A stretch of 64,000 bases of DNA, from positions 1 to 64,000 of the forward strand of contig CALJEQ010000026.1 in NCBI GenBank assembly GCA_938074565.1, read 5' to 3'. Under the pieces are notes generated by a model, which was not told where the DNA came from, made no database searches, and worked only from the letters and a program-made list of their open reading frames with translations. This DNA is from an uncultured Alkaliphilus sp. Lineage in GTDB: Bacteria > Bacillota > Clostridia > Peptostreptococcales > Natronincolaceae. The position numbers and the translations under genes are program-made. Shown here one piece after another: positions 15,990 to 24,370 of this stretch (position 1 is its first letter; each line of letters opens with the position of its first letter).

Positions 15990-16376
15990 TTAATTAGCTG
16001 TTAATTTACCAGATGCAATACACCCTTTACCGCCCCACCACCAAGGATTTAATTCCCCTTGCCATGAAGCACCTTCATCCAAAGTAATAGTTGATATACT
16101 ACCAGTTTTACCTTTAGCCATTTCAACTTCACCACGTGTAACCCAGCCTTTTCCTGCAAAAGATGAACGAAGTATTAGGAATACTGAAGATGATGAGTCG
16201 GCAGAATTAGATCCTGTTAACCCACCTGTTTTGTATAAGCCAAGATTACTTGAGATAGATGACGTTTGGCTTGTTGTCAGTGTAAAATTAGTCTCTGCTG
16301 CTAATACCGTTGTGCTTGTTAATAAAAACATACTTGCTACAGTTAATGCCATTACCCTTGATTTAATCTTTTTCAT
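15990..16376 (-). CDS. Small secreted protein, first gene of a Spo0A-box operon, possible toxin or bacteriocin
   Basis: A 128-residue pre-protein with a clear signal peptide ending VLAA (about residue 27). The exported 101 residues are Ser/Thr/Gly-rich in the first half (TTSQTSSISSNLGLYKTGG), followed by a segment with aromatic and glycine residues (ASWQGELNPWWWGGKGC) and a single cysteine. No known family was recognised; size, export and the ABC genes behind it recall bacteriocin and cannibalism operons, but that is inference. AAGGGAGATG precedes ATG 16376. Two Spo0A boxes lie 67-86 bases upstream of the start. A 177-base gap separates it from the permease gene. Confidence 0.75.
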   Translation of the reverse strand: MKKIKSRVMALTVASMFLLTSTTVLAAETNFTLTTSQTSSISSNLGLYKTGGLTGSNSADSSSSVFLILRSSFAGKGWVTRGEVEMAKGKTGSISTITLDEGASWQGELNPWWWGGKGCIASGKLTAN

Positions 16377-16442
16377 AAGAACATCTCCCTTTTCTTTAAT
16401 TTGTATTACTTAATCAATATATCATGTAAAGCTTAAATAACG

Positions 16443-16462
16443 TGTCGAAACCTGTTGTCGAA
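16443..16462 (-). promoter_or_regulatory. Tandem Spo0A boxes before the secreted-protein/ABC operon
   Basis: TGTCGAA occurs twice in the same direction (16443-16449 and 16456-16462, 13 bases start to start). Both match the Spo0A box TGTCGAA exactly. They sit just upstream of, or overlapping, the -35 position for a TATATT at about -10 on the minus strand, as in Spo0A-activated Bacillus promoters such as spoIIG. The -35 itself is weak, as expected for an activated promoter. Confidence 0.6.
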
Positions 16463-16585
16463 AACCTTTTCATACGTTAATGTTTTGTAATATTTAGTTT
16501 TCTTCATTTCACAAACATGATGATATGAGGGATATTAAATTTAAACAATAGACTTAGTTAGTATAACACCAGTTGACAAAGAAGC

Positions 16586-16626
16586 AAAAAAAATAGCCCC
16601 TTCTCATTTATTGAAAAAGGACTATC
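16586..16626 (-). terminator. Terminator of the 62-residue membrane protein gene
   Basis: GATAGTCCTTTTT pairs with GAAGGGGCTAT (imperfect, with G-U pairs) and is followed by TTTTTTTT on the minus strand. The 5' arm begins inside the stop codon of the gene. Confidence 0.8.
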
Positions 16627-16810
16627 TTACCACTCTAAGTCGTTCTTTTATAGGAATTTCTTCTACCTCTGTACGTTGTCTTTTCATTGGTTTATGGGTG
16701 TAATTTTTTCTCATTTCTTGCCCAGTTAAATAAATTAAACTAGCAATAAAAATGCCTACTGGTATTAATAGTACCATTAAAAAAGCGAATCCTATTAAGA
16801 ACTGTAACAT
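16622..16810 (-). CDS. Small single-pass membrane protein, unknown
   Basis: A 62-residue protein with a long hydrophobic N-terminal segment (residues 2-28, possibly two short passes) and a positively charged tail (MRKNYTHKPMKRQRTEVEEIPIKERLRVVR in part). GATGGGGG precedes ATG 16810 and a dedicated terminator starts at the stop codon, which supports a real gene. No family was recognised. It lies between the Spo0A-box operon and an MFS gene but is separated from both. Confidence 0.65.
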   Translation of the reverse strand: MLQFLIGFAFLMVLLIPVGIFIASLIYLTGQEMRKNYTHKPMKRQRTEVEEIPIKERLRVVR

Positions 16811-16963
16811 AAAATAACCCCCATCTTTTATTTTAAACCTTCATTCTAATTATATTAACAATATACAACAACAGTTTATTCAATAATTTTACATCTACTC
16901 TCTTTATTCTACATCTTACTGTATAATCCTGCTAAATGAAATGGGAAATGTGGACTAAATTAT

Positions 16964-16993
16964 TATAGCAGGAGAAAATTATCTCCTGCTATA
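16964..16993 (-). terminator. Inverted repeat, probable terminator of the MFS gene
   Basis: A perfect 12-bp stem (TATAGCAGGAGA/TCTCCTGCTATA) with a 6-base loop, about 70 bases after the MFS stop codon. The T-run is weak on both strands. Confidence 0.5.
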
Positions 16994-17063
16994 AACACTT
17001 ATTCATTAAAATATCCCTAATGTTATCCATTAAATGCATCTTCTGTTTTATAAAAAATTTTTT

Positions 17064-18341
17064 TTATACTTTTTTATTAGGTGCAGGCGATAAAGAAGCT
17101 GCTAAAATACCTAATACAGGAAATAACATCATAAACAATATAATCTCTTTGTACCCTCCAAAAACGTCATAGGCATAGCCAAAGGGTAAAGGGCCTAAAG
17201 CAGAACCAATAACCATAGCTGTCATTGTAATACCACGAATACTCCCAAGATGTTTTCTACCATAATAATTTGGCCAAAGCACTCCTGTACTGACTGAATC
17301 AATGGCTGCAAAAATGCCATGAAGAACAGCATAAATTATTAATAACTTATTAGAATTACTGAATAGTACCATTATCATAGCAATTAACAAAATACAAAAA
17401 TTACCTGCCTTTATAAAATGAACCTTCCATTTATCCACTAAATGACCTGCTACAAAGGTTATTGGAAACTGTATCATGGCAGTAATACTAAGAATAAGTG
17501 CAGCAAAGGTGGAAGTAAACCCCTTAGTTTTAATAATCGACACCATATGGAAGGTAATACCAGTATTAATCATAGATGGTATAACCATACAGAAAAGCAT
17601 TAGCCAAAATGTTCTTGTTTTCATTGCCTCCTTAACGGTCCAAGGATACTCACTAAAACTAGCTTTCCCATTATCCAGTTCTTCTTTGTTTTCTTGCATT
17701 ACAATTTGTCCATCGGGGAGTGTACCTATATCTTCTGGTTTATTTCTCACAAAAAACCATCCCATTGGTGCCATAAAAGTTATTAGTAGCACCATCCATA
17801 CCCTCCACGCAAAGCTTGCACCAAACTCACCTATTAACCAATTATTAATGGGCGGTAATAGGGTCGAACCAGCTACACCCCCCAAAGCCATTAAACTTAA
17901 TGCTTTACCTCTATTGTAAACAAACCATTGAGGTACGAGGGTAGAAGGGATCAATGTCATAGAACCTTGCCCAAAAAGTCTCAAAAATACAAAACCTATA
18001 AATAACATTATTGGTTTAGTTACAAAACTCATCCATAAGCAAGCTAACCCTAGCATAGTAGCAATATAGGCAATCATTTTTCTATGACCCTTTATATCTA
18101 TAGTTCTACCTACAAAAGGAACAATAAAACCTGCACAGAGGGTGGCAATAGAATAGTAGCTTGATACTAATGTTCTACTCCATTGAAAATTTTCTATATA
18201 GGAATTAATAAAAATAGACACTGAATAAGTTTGACCTGGTCCTGAAAAAAACAAACCCATAGCTGCAATAGCTACTATAGTCCAACCATAAAAAAAAGGA
18301 GTTTTGGTTATTTTAGAATGATTCAAAACTTTAGTGTTCAT
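17064..18341 (-). CDS. MFS transporter, OFA (oxalate/formate antiporter)-like
   Basis: A 425-residue major-facilitator permease with 12 predicted helices. It starts KTPFFYGWTIVAIAAMGLFFSGPGQTYSVSIFIN, an N-terminus typical of the OFA/monocarboxylate group, and carries the loop 2-3 motif FVGRTIDIKGHRKM and the matching motif FVAGHLVDKWK in the second half. The substrate, probably an organic anion, cannot be told. The frame is open further upstream to 18383, but ATG 18341 has AAGGAGG five bases before it and is preferred. The gene appears to stand alone. Confidence 0.85.
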   Translation of the reverse strand: MNTKVLNHSKITKTPFFYGWTIVAIAAMGLFFSGPGQTYSVSIFINSYIENFQWSRTLVSSYYSIATLCAGFIVPFVGRTIDIKGHRKMIAYIATMLGLACLWMSFVTKPIMLFIGFVFLRLFGQGSMTLIPSTLVPQWFVYNRGKALSLMALGGVAGSTLLPPINNWLIGEFGASFAWRVWMVLLITFMAPMGWFFVRNKPEDIGTLPDGQIVMQENKEELDNGKASFSEYPWTVKEAMKTRTFWLMLFCMVIPSMINTGITFHMVSIIKTKGFTSTFAALILSITAMIQFPITFVAGHLVDKWKVHFIKAGNFCILLIAMIMVLFSNSNKLLIIYAVLHGIFAAIDSVSTGVLWPNYYGRKHLGSIRGITMTAMVIGSALGPLPFGYAYDVFGGYKEIILFMMLFPVLGILAASLSPAPNKKV

Positions 18342-18409
18342 AATTTCCTCCTTAAAAATAGTAAAGATAGATTTCTTATACAACAGAAACCTATCCTATA
18401 ATATTTAAA

Positions 18410-18607
18410 TTATAATCCTTCTCCTCTTTTTTGTTTCTCAATAAACTCCTTTAAATCACTACTTTTTACTCTCCAATGCCTACCAATTTTAAAACCTTGA
18501 ATTTTCCCTTCTTGAACAAATTTATATGTTGTTACTTCACTAATTTTTAGATATTCTGCAACTTCACTTATGGTCATAATTTCATCATCTTTATAACTAC
18601 TATCCAC
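18410..18607 (-). CDS. Excisionase-family HTH protein
   Basis: A 65-residue DNA-binding protein of the small MerR/excisionase group: MTISEVAEYLKISEVTTYKFVQEGKIQGFKIGRHWRVKSSDLKEFIE spans the helix-turn-helix and wing. In mobile elements such proteins direct excision, but stand-alone chromosomal copies are common regulators. No integrase gene or att-like repeat is nearby, so a regulatory role is more likely. It follows the 73-residue gene by 20 bases and probably shares its transcript. Confidence 0.8.
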   Translation of the reverse strand: MDSSYKDDEIMTISEVAEYLKISEVTTYKFVQEGKIQGFKIGRHWRVKSSDLKEFIEKQKRGEGL

Positions 18608-18627
18608 TTATTTCATTCCTTTCTTTT

Positions 18628-18849
18628 TCAAATGGGATTATCGATATTTGCTTTTATTTTATATAAAAAGTATTCTGTACTATAGACCATTTCCTTTAAT
18701 ATTTCTTGCTTATATTCTTTATCTTTATTTTCTTCTATTCCTTCCAATATGCAGATGTTCTTTTGAAAAATTTTCTCCATGCTTTTCATTTGTTTAATTA
18801 TATCATAATTGCTATTATTTTCGCTTACTTCTTTTTTGTTATTAACCAT
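18628..18849 (-). CDS. Small helical protein, unknown
   Basis: A 73-residue charged, all-helical protein (MEKIFQKNICILEGIEENK.. KEILKEMVYSTEYFLYKIKAN). AAAGGAGGGAC before ATG 18849 is a strong ribosome site. No family was recognised. It precedes the excisionase-like gene by 20 bases and is divergent from the methyltransferase gene. Confidence 0.65.
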   Translation of the reverse strand: MVNNKKEVSENNSNYDIIKQMKSMEKIFQKNICILEGIEENKDKEYKQEILKEMVYSTEYFLYKIKANIDNPI

Positions 18850-19020
18850 AAAGTCCCTCCTTTTAGTTTATTCTACAAAATAGTATACATAATTAATAAT
18901 ATTTTAACAAGTTTAATTATAAATAAATTTGTTTTATTTAATTCATTTTGTTATAATTTAATTATATTATAAATGGTTATAGTCAAAATTAAAACAAAGA
19001 AACGAGAAAGGACACAAGTT

Positions 19021-19626
19021 ATGGAATATACAAGAGAAAGAGTTATACCACAATTAATGAATCCTAAAAACGGACTATTAATTGAACATATTGCACGTTA
19101 CGAATTTGCTAGAGCTTTTTGTAAAGGAAGAGTATTAGATATTGCTTGTGGTGTAGGCTATGGTAGTGAAATACTATTAAAACAAAACCCTAACATTAAT
19201 GAATATGTAGGAATAGATTTCTGTGAAGAAGCCATTGAGTATGCTAAAAGAAATTATAGCTTTATTGAAACAGAATATTACGTAGGGGATGCTTTAGATA
19301 AGGATTTATATAAAAAGTACGGTACCTTTGATACCATAGTTAGTTTTGAAACCATTGAACATTTTGAAGGAGATACTATTTTTATTGATAATCTTTATAA
19401 TCTATTAAAACCAGGTGGAACACTTATTATATCTACCCCTTTTGGTAGAGGAAAAAAAGAACCTTGTTCCAGTCCTTTTCACGTATATCAGTATAAAGAA
19501 GAAGAATTTATAGATGTATTAAAACCCTTCTCCCAACTAACAATGTATCATCAGATTAATACAACCATCGAAATACCAAAATCAAGTCAAAAATATTATT
19601 TAATGGTGGCTGTTTGTAAGAAATAA
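19021..19626 (+). CDS. Class I SAM-dependent methyltransferase
   Basis: A 201-residue methyltransferase from ATG 19021, preceded by GAAAGGA; the frame is open upstream to 18973 without a better site. Motif I VLDIACGVGYGSEIL, acidic strand EYVGIDFCEEAIEYAK, motif GDALDKDL, FDTIVSFETIEHF (motif IV) and LLKPGGTLIISTPFGRG (post-motif) are all visible. This is the Methyltransf_11/23 group acting on small molecules or unknown acceptors. The substrate is not predictable, and the neighbours give no clue. Confidence 0.85.
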   Translation: MEYTRERVIPQLMNPKNGLLIEHIARYEFARAFCKGRVLDIACGVGYGSEILLKQNPNINEYVGIDFCEEAIEYAKRNYSFIETEYYVGDALDKDLYKKYGTFDTIVSFETIEHFEGDTIFIDNLYNLLKPGGTLIISTPFGRGKKEPCSSPFHVYQYKEEEFIDVLKPFSQLTMYHQINTTIEIPKSSQKYYLMVAVCKK

Positions 19627-19696
19627 GAATAATATTAAATTTGCTAAATATGAAGTGAAAAAATTATATTGATCTTTATTTAAGGAGGCTGTTCTA

Positions 19697-19948
19697 ATGA
19701 TAAGTAATGATTTAATTTCGCTATTATTAAGCTGGGTAAAAACTAATGATCATATTGATAATACTAATAAAAATAAAAAAAATACAAAAGAAAAGTTAGA
19801 AAAATTAGAAGAAAAACTCTTAAAAAATGGCATTACAAAATTAGCTATTATCCATCAATCTACAGACTATTACACTTTAAGGTTTTTAAAAGAAGGACAC
19901 CCAGGCATAAAACAATTTAGTGTAGAAGAAGTAAAAGGTAGCAATTAA
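19697..19948 (+). CDS. Hypothetical 83-residue protein
   Basis: Strong AAGGAGG site before ATG 19697. The N-terminal half is a charged coiled-coil-like helix (NKNKKNTKEKLEKLEEKLLKNG), followed by a short beta-like segment (TKLAIIHQSTDYYTLRFLKEG). No family was recognised. It follows the methyltransferase gene by 70 bases and may be co-transcribed. Confidence 0.65.
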   Translation: MISNDLISLLLSWVKTNDHIDNTNKNKKNTKEKLEKLEEKLLKNGITKLAIIHQSTDYYTLRFLKEGHPGIKQFSVEEVKGSN

Positions 19949-20042
19949 TACTTCTTCTATACCATTTTTATACAATTAACTAAAATACTATACCTTATAT
20001 ATACTTTTTAAACTTAAGCTTCTTTGCTTAATATAAAATAAC

Positions 20043-20061
20043 AAAACCCCTAAACAGGGGC
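20043..20061 (-). terminator. Terminator of the 47-residue gene
   Basis: A short G/C hairpin (GCCCCT/AGGGGT on the minus strand) followed by TTTGTTATTTT, eight bases after the stop codon. Confidence 0.6.
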
Positions 20062-20068
20062 TTATCCA

Positions 20069-20212
20069 TTATTTTACCAATGCCATTAAATACACCTTAT
20101 CATCACGGTTTGAATTAATTTCATCTTCTATTTTCATAAGCTCAAATAATTGTTCTTGAGATAAATCTGCATAATTCATCCCACCTAGATCCTTAATAAC
20201 CTCTTGATTCAT
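20069..20212 (-). CDS. Hypothetical 47-residue protein
   Basis: Short frame MNQEVIKDLGGMNYADLSQE.. to KVYLMALVK with a strong AAAAGGAGGTG site eight bases before ATG 20212 and a terminator behind it. Mostly helical and acidic; no family recognised. It lies just after the end of the cobalamin operon on the same strand, so it may be an extra last gene or have its own promoter. Confidence 0.6.
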   Translation of the reverse strand: MNQEVIKDLGGMNYADLSQEQLFELMKIEDEINSNRDDKVYLMALVK

Positions 20213-20270
20213 AAAAAACACCTCCTTTTAACTTAGTTTGCTATTTTAGGAGGTATTTTATAAGTAATTT

Positions 20271-21026
20271 TTATTTTTTTATAGCTCTAACTAGATCATC
20301 TAAATTATGATAAACCATACCATAGGTTAAATTAGGTCTTTTTACTAGAATAATAGGAATACCCAGTGACTTTGCAGCGTTAATTTTTTCCTCAGTACCT
20401 CCTGCCCCTCCACTGTCCTTTGTTACCACCACAGAAATATTGTCCATGCTAAACATTACCCTATTTAATTCTTCCGAAAAAGGTCCCTTCATGGCAATAA
20501 TATTATCTGGACTTAAACCCTGTTCTTCACAAAGCTTTAATACATTAGAGGTGGGCAAAACCCTTACAATTAATCGATTTACAGATATTTCTTTAGTAAA
20601 TAAGGATATATGATTACTTCCTATGGTTAGAAAAATTTTTCCCTTAAAACCTTTTGCCAGTTCAACTGCATGGTTAAAGTCCTCTGCCTTAATTACATGG
20701 GGGTTCTCCATTAAATTTGTGGCTTCCCGCTCATATCTTAAGTAAGCAATTCCCTTTTCTTTACAAGCTTCTATAGCTATGGTTGAAATTTGTTGGGCAT
20801 AGGGATGACTAACATCAATAATTGTTTTAATGGGTTTTTCATCTATCAATTGATTTAGTTCTTCCTGCTGTAATTTCCTCTGTAAAACTTCTACATTGGG
20901 GTATTTTTCCCCTAAACATTTAACACCATAGGGGGTTGTTACGGTTGCCATTACCATAGAAAACTCTTTAGTTAATTTTTCCAGTAATATTTTACCTTCA
21001 ACAGTTCCACAAAGGGCTAAAATCAT
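20271..21026 (-). CDS. cbiJ: Cobalt-precorrin-6A reductase
   Basis: NADH-dependent reduction of cobalt-precorrin-6A to 6B in anaerobic cobalamin synthesis. The 251-residue protein begins MILALCGTVEGKILLEKL, the CobK/CbiJ nucleotide-binding start, and contains IIDVSHPYAQQISTIAIEACKEKGIAYLRYER and a late TKDSGGAGGTEEKINAAK, all family-typical. The start overlaps the end of cbiH by four bases. It is the last recognised gene of the 20-gene cobalamin operon. Confidence 0.92.
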   Translation of the reverse strand: MILALCGTVEGKILLEKLTKEFSMVMATVTTPYGVKCLGEKYPNVEVLQRKLQQEELNQLIDEKPIKTIIDVSHPYAQQISTIAIEACKEKGIAYLRYEREATNLMENPHVIKAEDFNHAVELAKGFKGKIFLTIGSNHISLFTKEISVNRLIVRVLPTSNVLKLCEEQGLSPDNIIAMKGPFSEELNRVMFSMDNISVVVTKDSGGAGGTEEKINAAKSLGIPIILVKRPNLTYGMVYHNLDDLVRAIKK

Positions 21027-21802
21027 AATGTATAACCCCGTGGGGTAATCATTTTTCCATTCTTTATATAAGTATTAGAGTTTCCAATAACAACAACAGT
21101 TGTCATATCAATATCATGTTGAAGCATTTCTTTTAGATTGGTAACAATAACTTCTTCATTTTCCCGTTTAGCATTTCTAACAATACCCACTGGAGTTTCT
21201 TCTTTTCGATAACTTAATAGTATTTCTCTAGCTTCTTCAATTTGAGAAGTTCTACTATGACTTTTAGGGTTATAAAGGGCTATAACAAAGTCTCCATCAC
21301 CTCCACAATGAAGGCGTTTTTTAATAACCTCCCAATGGGTTAATAAATCACTTAAACTAATAACAACAAAATCATGCATTAGTGGAGCTCCTAGAGCAGA
21401 AGCTGCTGCACTAACGGCAGTAATACCAGGTAAAATTTCTACTTCTATAGGGCTTTTAACCTCGTCTTTTACCTCCATTAAAATACCTGCCATCCCATAA
21501 ATTCCTGGGTCACCACTACTAACCAACACCACTTGCTTACCTTCTTCAGCCATTTCTACAGCTTTTCTGCATCTTTCCACTTCTTTACGCATTCCATTAT
21601 CAATAATTATCTTGTTTTCCAACAATGGTTGTATTAAGTCTATATAGGTTTTATAACCCACCACCACGTCAGCCTTTTCTATTGCTTCTTTTACCACAGG
21701 GGTCATGTAAGATAAGTCTCCTGGCCCTAGCCCCACAACTGTTACTTTTCCTGTTTTTGTATCTACTTTGTCTATGCTTTTTCCAACTGTTTTTTCCATC
21801 AT
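21023..21802 (-). CDS. cbiH: Cobalt-factor III (precorrin-3B) C17-methyltransferase
   Basis: Methylates C17 with ring contraction in the corrin pathway. Seen: VTVVGLGPGDLSYMTPVVKEAIEKADVVVGYKTYI (SAM-binding start of the tetrapyrrole methylase fold), LVSSGDPGIYGMAG and EILPGITAVSAAASALGAPLMHDFVVISLSD. Length is the CbiH/CobJ norm. Two ATGs stand side by side at the start; the second (21799) has slightly better spacing to AAAAGGGG. It lies 15 bases after cbiG and overlaps cbiJ. Confidence 0.93.
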   Translation of the reverse strand: MMEKTVGKSIDKVDTKTGKVTVVGLGPGDLSYMTPVVKEAIEKADVVVGYKTYIDLIQPLLENKIIIDNGMRKEVERCRKAVEMAEEGKQVVLVSSGDPGIYGMAGILMEVKDEVKSPIEVEILPGITAVSAAASALGAPLMHDFVVISLSDLLTHWEVIKKRLHCGGDGDFVIALYNPKSHSRTSQIEEAREILLSYRKEETPVGIVRNAKRENEEVIVTNLKEMLQHDIDMTTVVVIGNSNTYIKNGKMITPRGYTL

Positions 21803-21817
21803 TTCACCCCTTTTATT

Positions 21818-22849
21818 TTATTCCATCATTTCTGCCACCGAAACAGTAACCCCTCTACCCCTCCATTTTTCTAAAAGTATTTTTCCTCTATTACTACCTA
21901 GAAAAGCACAAGGGCAACTGACGGAACCCACTCCTATGGTTTCCTTAACAAAATGTGAAGTTTCAAAATAGTCCTCCACTGTTTTAATTTCTTCCCTATG
22001 GATAATTTCCACTGGCACATCTAAAAAATTAGCCACTTCATAAATTCCTTTTTCATCTTTCTTTATATCTACCGTTACTAATTTTTTAATACTATTAATT
22101 GATAACTTTAACTCTTTAAAGGCAAATTTTATTTCCTCTAAAATAATTTCTTGTGGGGTATCTTTTCTACACCCCACCCCCACCACTAAGTTTTGAGGAT
22201 AAATTTGTAGTATATTAGCCTCACTTAATATAATGTCCTCATTACTAATGATAATTCCATAGTCATATTTTAAAAGTTCTTCTTGTTCTTCCACTAAATA
22301 ATATTGAGTAAGTACTTCCTTTAGTGGAACACTTGTATATATTGGAACTTCTCTTCCATTAACTAAGTGGGCAGTGACCTTCTTTGCCTTTTCCCAATCT
22401 AACAATTTACAATTATTCCTTTGGGCAAACATATCCACCGATAACACCCCCTTTACATCAGAGGCAGTGGTAATAACAGGGTTAGAGTTTAATAAAGATG
22501 CCAACTTTAACGTCCACTGGTTAGCTCCACCTATATGCCCCGAAAGAAGGCTAATAATGTTTCTTCCTCCCTCATCCATCACTAAAATGGCGGGGTCCTT
22601 TCCCTTATGCTGTAAAAGAGGTGCTATCATCCTTACTGCAATTCCCGTTGCCATAATAAAGATCATCAAGTCAACATCATTAAACTTCTCCTTTACCAAG
22701 TCCTTTAACGGTTGTTTTATGGGTAATGCTTTCATTTCTTCTTCACAAAATTGTGGCATTGAATAAAGTTCACTCTCTGGGAAAAATGATTTTATTCTTA
22801 ACCCTTGCTGTTTTCCACCTTTAGTAAGGGTTAAAATAACCATCTTCAT
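21818..22849 (-). CDS. cbiG: Cobalt-precorrin-5A hydrolase
   Basis: Opens the lactone of cobalt-precorrin-5A, releasing acetaldehyde. The 343-residue protein shows the CbiG N-terminal part (LMIFIMATGIAVRMIAPLLQHKGKDPAILVMDEGG.. SLLSGHIGGANQWTLKLAS). The mid-region VVGVGCRKDTPQEIILEEI marks the CbiG C-terminal (CobE-like) domain. The end GVGSVSCPCAFLGSNRGKILLEKWRGRGVTVSVAE is typical. The start overlaps cbiF by four bases. Confidence 0.93.
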   Translation of the reverse strand: MKMVILTLTKGGKQQGLRIKSFFPESELYSMPQFCEEEMKALPIKQPLKDLVKEKFNDVDLMIFIMATGIAVRMIAPLLQHKGKDPAILVMDEGGRNIISLLSGHIGGANQWTLKLASLLNSNPVITTASDVKGVLSVDMFAQRNNCKLLDWEKAKKVTAHLVNGREVPIYTSVPLKEVLTQYYLVEEQEELLKYDYGIIISNEDIILSEANILQIYPQNLVVGVGCRKDTPQEIILEEIKFAFKELKLSINSIKKLVTVDIKKDEKGIYEVANFLDVPVEIIHREEIKTVEDYFETSHFVKETIGVGSVSCPCAFLGSNRGKILLEKWRGRGVTVSVAEMME

Positions 22850-23610
22850 TTTTTTGCATCCCTATACTCATGGGCAAACCCTTCATCATATAACTTTGAA
22901 AGGGCATATTCATTACCTAAAAAATACCCCACTAGAATTTGAGCCGTTTTTGTAATTTTAGACTCTCTAACTTTTTCTGCTATATTATCTAGCGTACCCA
23001 CAACTATTTTCTCATCCTGCCAAGATGCCTTTTGCACCACTGCCACAGGGGTTTCCTTTGAATAAGATGATAAAAGTTCTTCCACCACTTCTTCTATCAT
23101 GTGAACTGATAAAAAGATTGCCATAGTTGCTTGATGACTGGCTAAAGACTTTAAGCTTTCCCTTTGGGGTACGGGTGTTCTTCCTTCCATTCTGGTTAAA
23201 ATTACGGTTTGGGAAACCTCTGGCAAAGTTAATTCCTTTTTTAAAGCCGCAGCAGATGCCACAAAGGAACTAACCCCAGGGATTACTTCATATTCAATAG
23301 ATAGCTCATCTAAGGCATCCATTTGTTCACGAATTGCCCCATAAATACTAGGGTCTCCTGTATGCACCCTAGCCACCGTTAGTCCCTTATCTATCGCCTC
23401 TTTCATTACTTCCAATACTTCTTTCAAGGTCATAGAAGCACTGTTGTATACCAATGCATCTTCTTTCCTATGACCAATCACCTCTGGGTTTACCAATGAA
23501 CCTGCATAAATAATAACATCTGCACTCTTAATTATTTCATGGCCCTTTAAAGTAATTAACTTTGGGTCACCAGGGCCTGCTCCAATAAAATATACATTAG
23601 ATTTAAACAC
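22846..23610 (-). CDS. cbiF: Cobalt-precorrin-4 C11-methyltransferase
   Basis: Adds the C11 methyl group. Seen: VYFIGAGPGDPKLITLKGHEIIKSADVIIYAGSLVNPEV, VARVHTGDPSIYGAIREQMD and YEVIPGVSSFVASAAALKKELTLPEVSQTVILTR, all diagnostic of CbiF/CobM. The frame opens at 23637, but GTG 23610 is the likely start: it follows the cbiL stop directly, has AAAGGGGGAAG upstream, and removes a nine-residue charged extension not found in the family. The end overlaps cbiG by four bases. Confidence 0.93.
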   Translation of the reverse strand: MFKSNVYFIGAGPGDPKLITLKGHEIIKSADVIIYAGSLVNPEVIGHRKEDALVYNSASMTLKEVLEVMKEAIDKGLTVARVHTGDPSIYGAIREQMDALDELSIEYEVIPGVSSFVASAAALKKELTLPEVSQTVILTRMEGRTPVPQRESLKSLASHQATMAIFLSVHMIEEVVEELLSSYSKETPVAVVQKASWQDEKIVVGTLDNIAEKVRESKITKTAQILVGYFLGNEYALSKLYDEGFAHEYRDAKK

Positions 23611-23611
23611 A

Positions 23612-24370
23612 TTACTTCCCCCTTTCCTTCTTCCCATTAATTGAACCTACTTCCTTTACCCGATCCCTTGACTTATTATTTTTTATAATAACTGTGGAAA
23701 GATAAGGAATTTTACTTTCTTTTAACACCTTAATATCCGTCGTTGTTTCTTCCTCCTCTTGTCCACACTTAGAACACATTACAAAACTTTCTTGTAACCC
23801 ATATTTTTCAAGCAGAGACGCTAAAGCCTTAGGGTTATGGGATGGCTTTAAAACCACCACATTATTTCCCTCCCTTAAAGCATTTTCTAACAATACTTCA
23901 TTGTTTTTAAAGGGAATGATAGATAAACCCTCTTCCCCCTCTGCTAAGGATACATTCATGTGGTTTGCCACAGCACAGAAGGAGGTTATTCCAGGAACTG
24001 ATTCTACCCTATAGCCTGCTTCTTTAATACTCTTCATAATGTAAATATAGGTGCTATATATCATTGAGTCTCCAAGGGTTAAAAACACCACCTCTTGACC
24101 CCTTTCTAACTTTTCAACAATTTCTTCCACATTTTGTTGCCAAGCCTTTTGTAATGTTTCTTGACAATGAACCATAGGAAAAATCATCTTATTAATAATT
24201 GTATCTTCCTGAATATATTCCTTTACTATGTTTAAGGCAACACTATCTTCCTCAAACCTACTACAGGGGGCGATAATAACTTGTGCCTGTTGAATTTTCT
24301 TTATAGCCTTTAAGGTTAATAACTCTGGGTCACCTGGACCTACACCTATACCAATTAATTTACCCTTCAA
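23612..24370 (-). CDS. cbiL: Cobalt-factor II (precorrin-2) C20-methyltransferase
   Basis: First methyltransferase after cobalt insertion. Seen: LIGIGVGPGDPELLTLKAIKKIQQAQVIIAPCS, VFLTLGDSMIYSTYIYIMKSIKEAGYRVESVPGITSFCAVANHMNVSLAEG, typical of CbiL/CobI. It starts at TTG 24370 behind AAGGGGGTTG, directly after cbiT. Residues 210-252 are charged and variable, with no motif. Confidence 0.92.
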   Translation of the reverse strand: MKGKLIGIGVGPGDPELLTLKAIKKIQQAQVIIAPCSRFEEDSVALNIVKEYIQEDTIINKMIFPMVHCQETLQKAWQQNVEEIVEKLERGQEVVFLTLGDSMIYSTYIYIMKSIKEAGYRVESVPGITSFCAVANHMNVSLAEGEEGLSIIPFKNNEVLLENALREGNNVVVLKPSHNPKALASLLEKYGLQESFVMCSKCGQEEEETTTDIKVLKESKIPYLSTVIIKNNKSRDRVKEVGSINGKKERGK

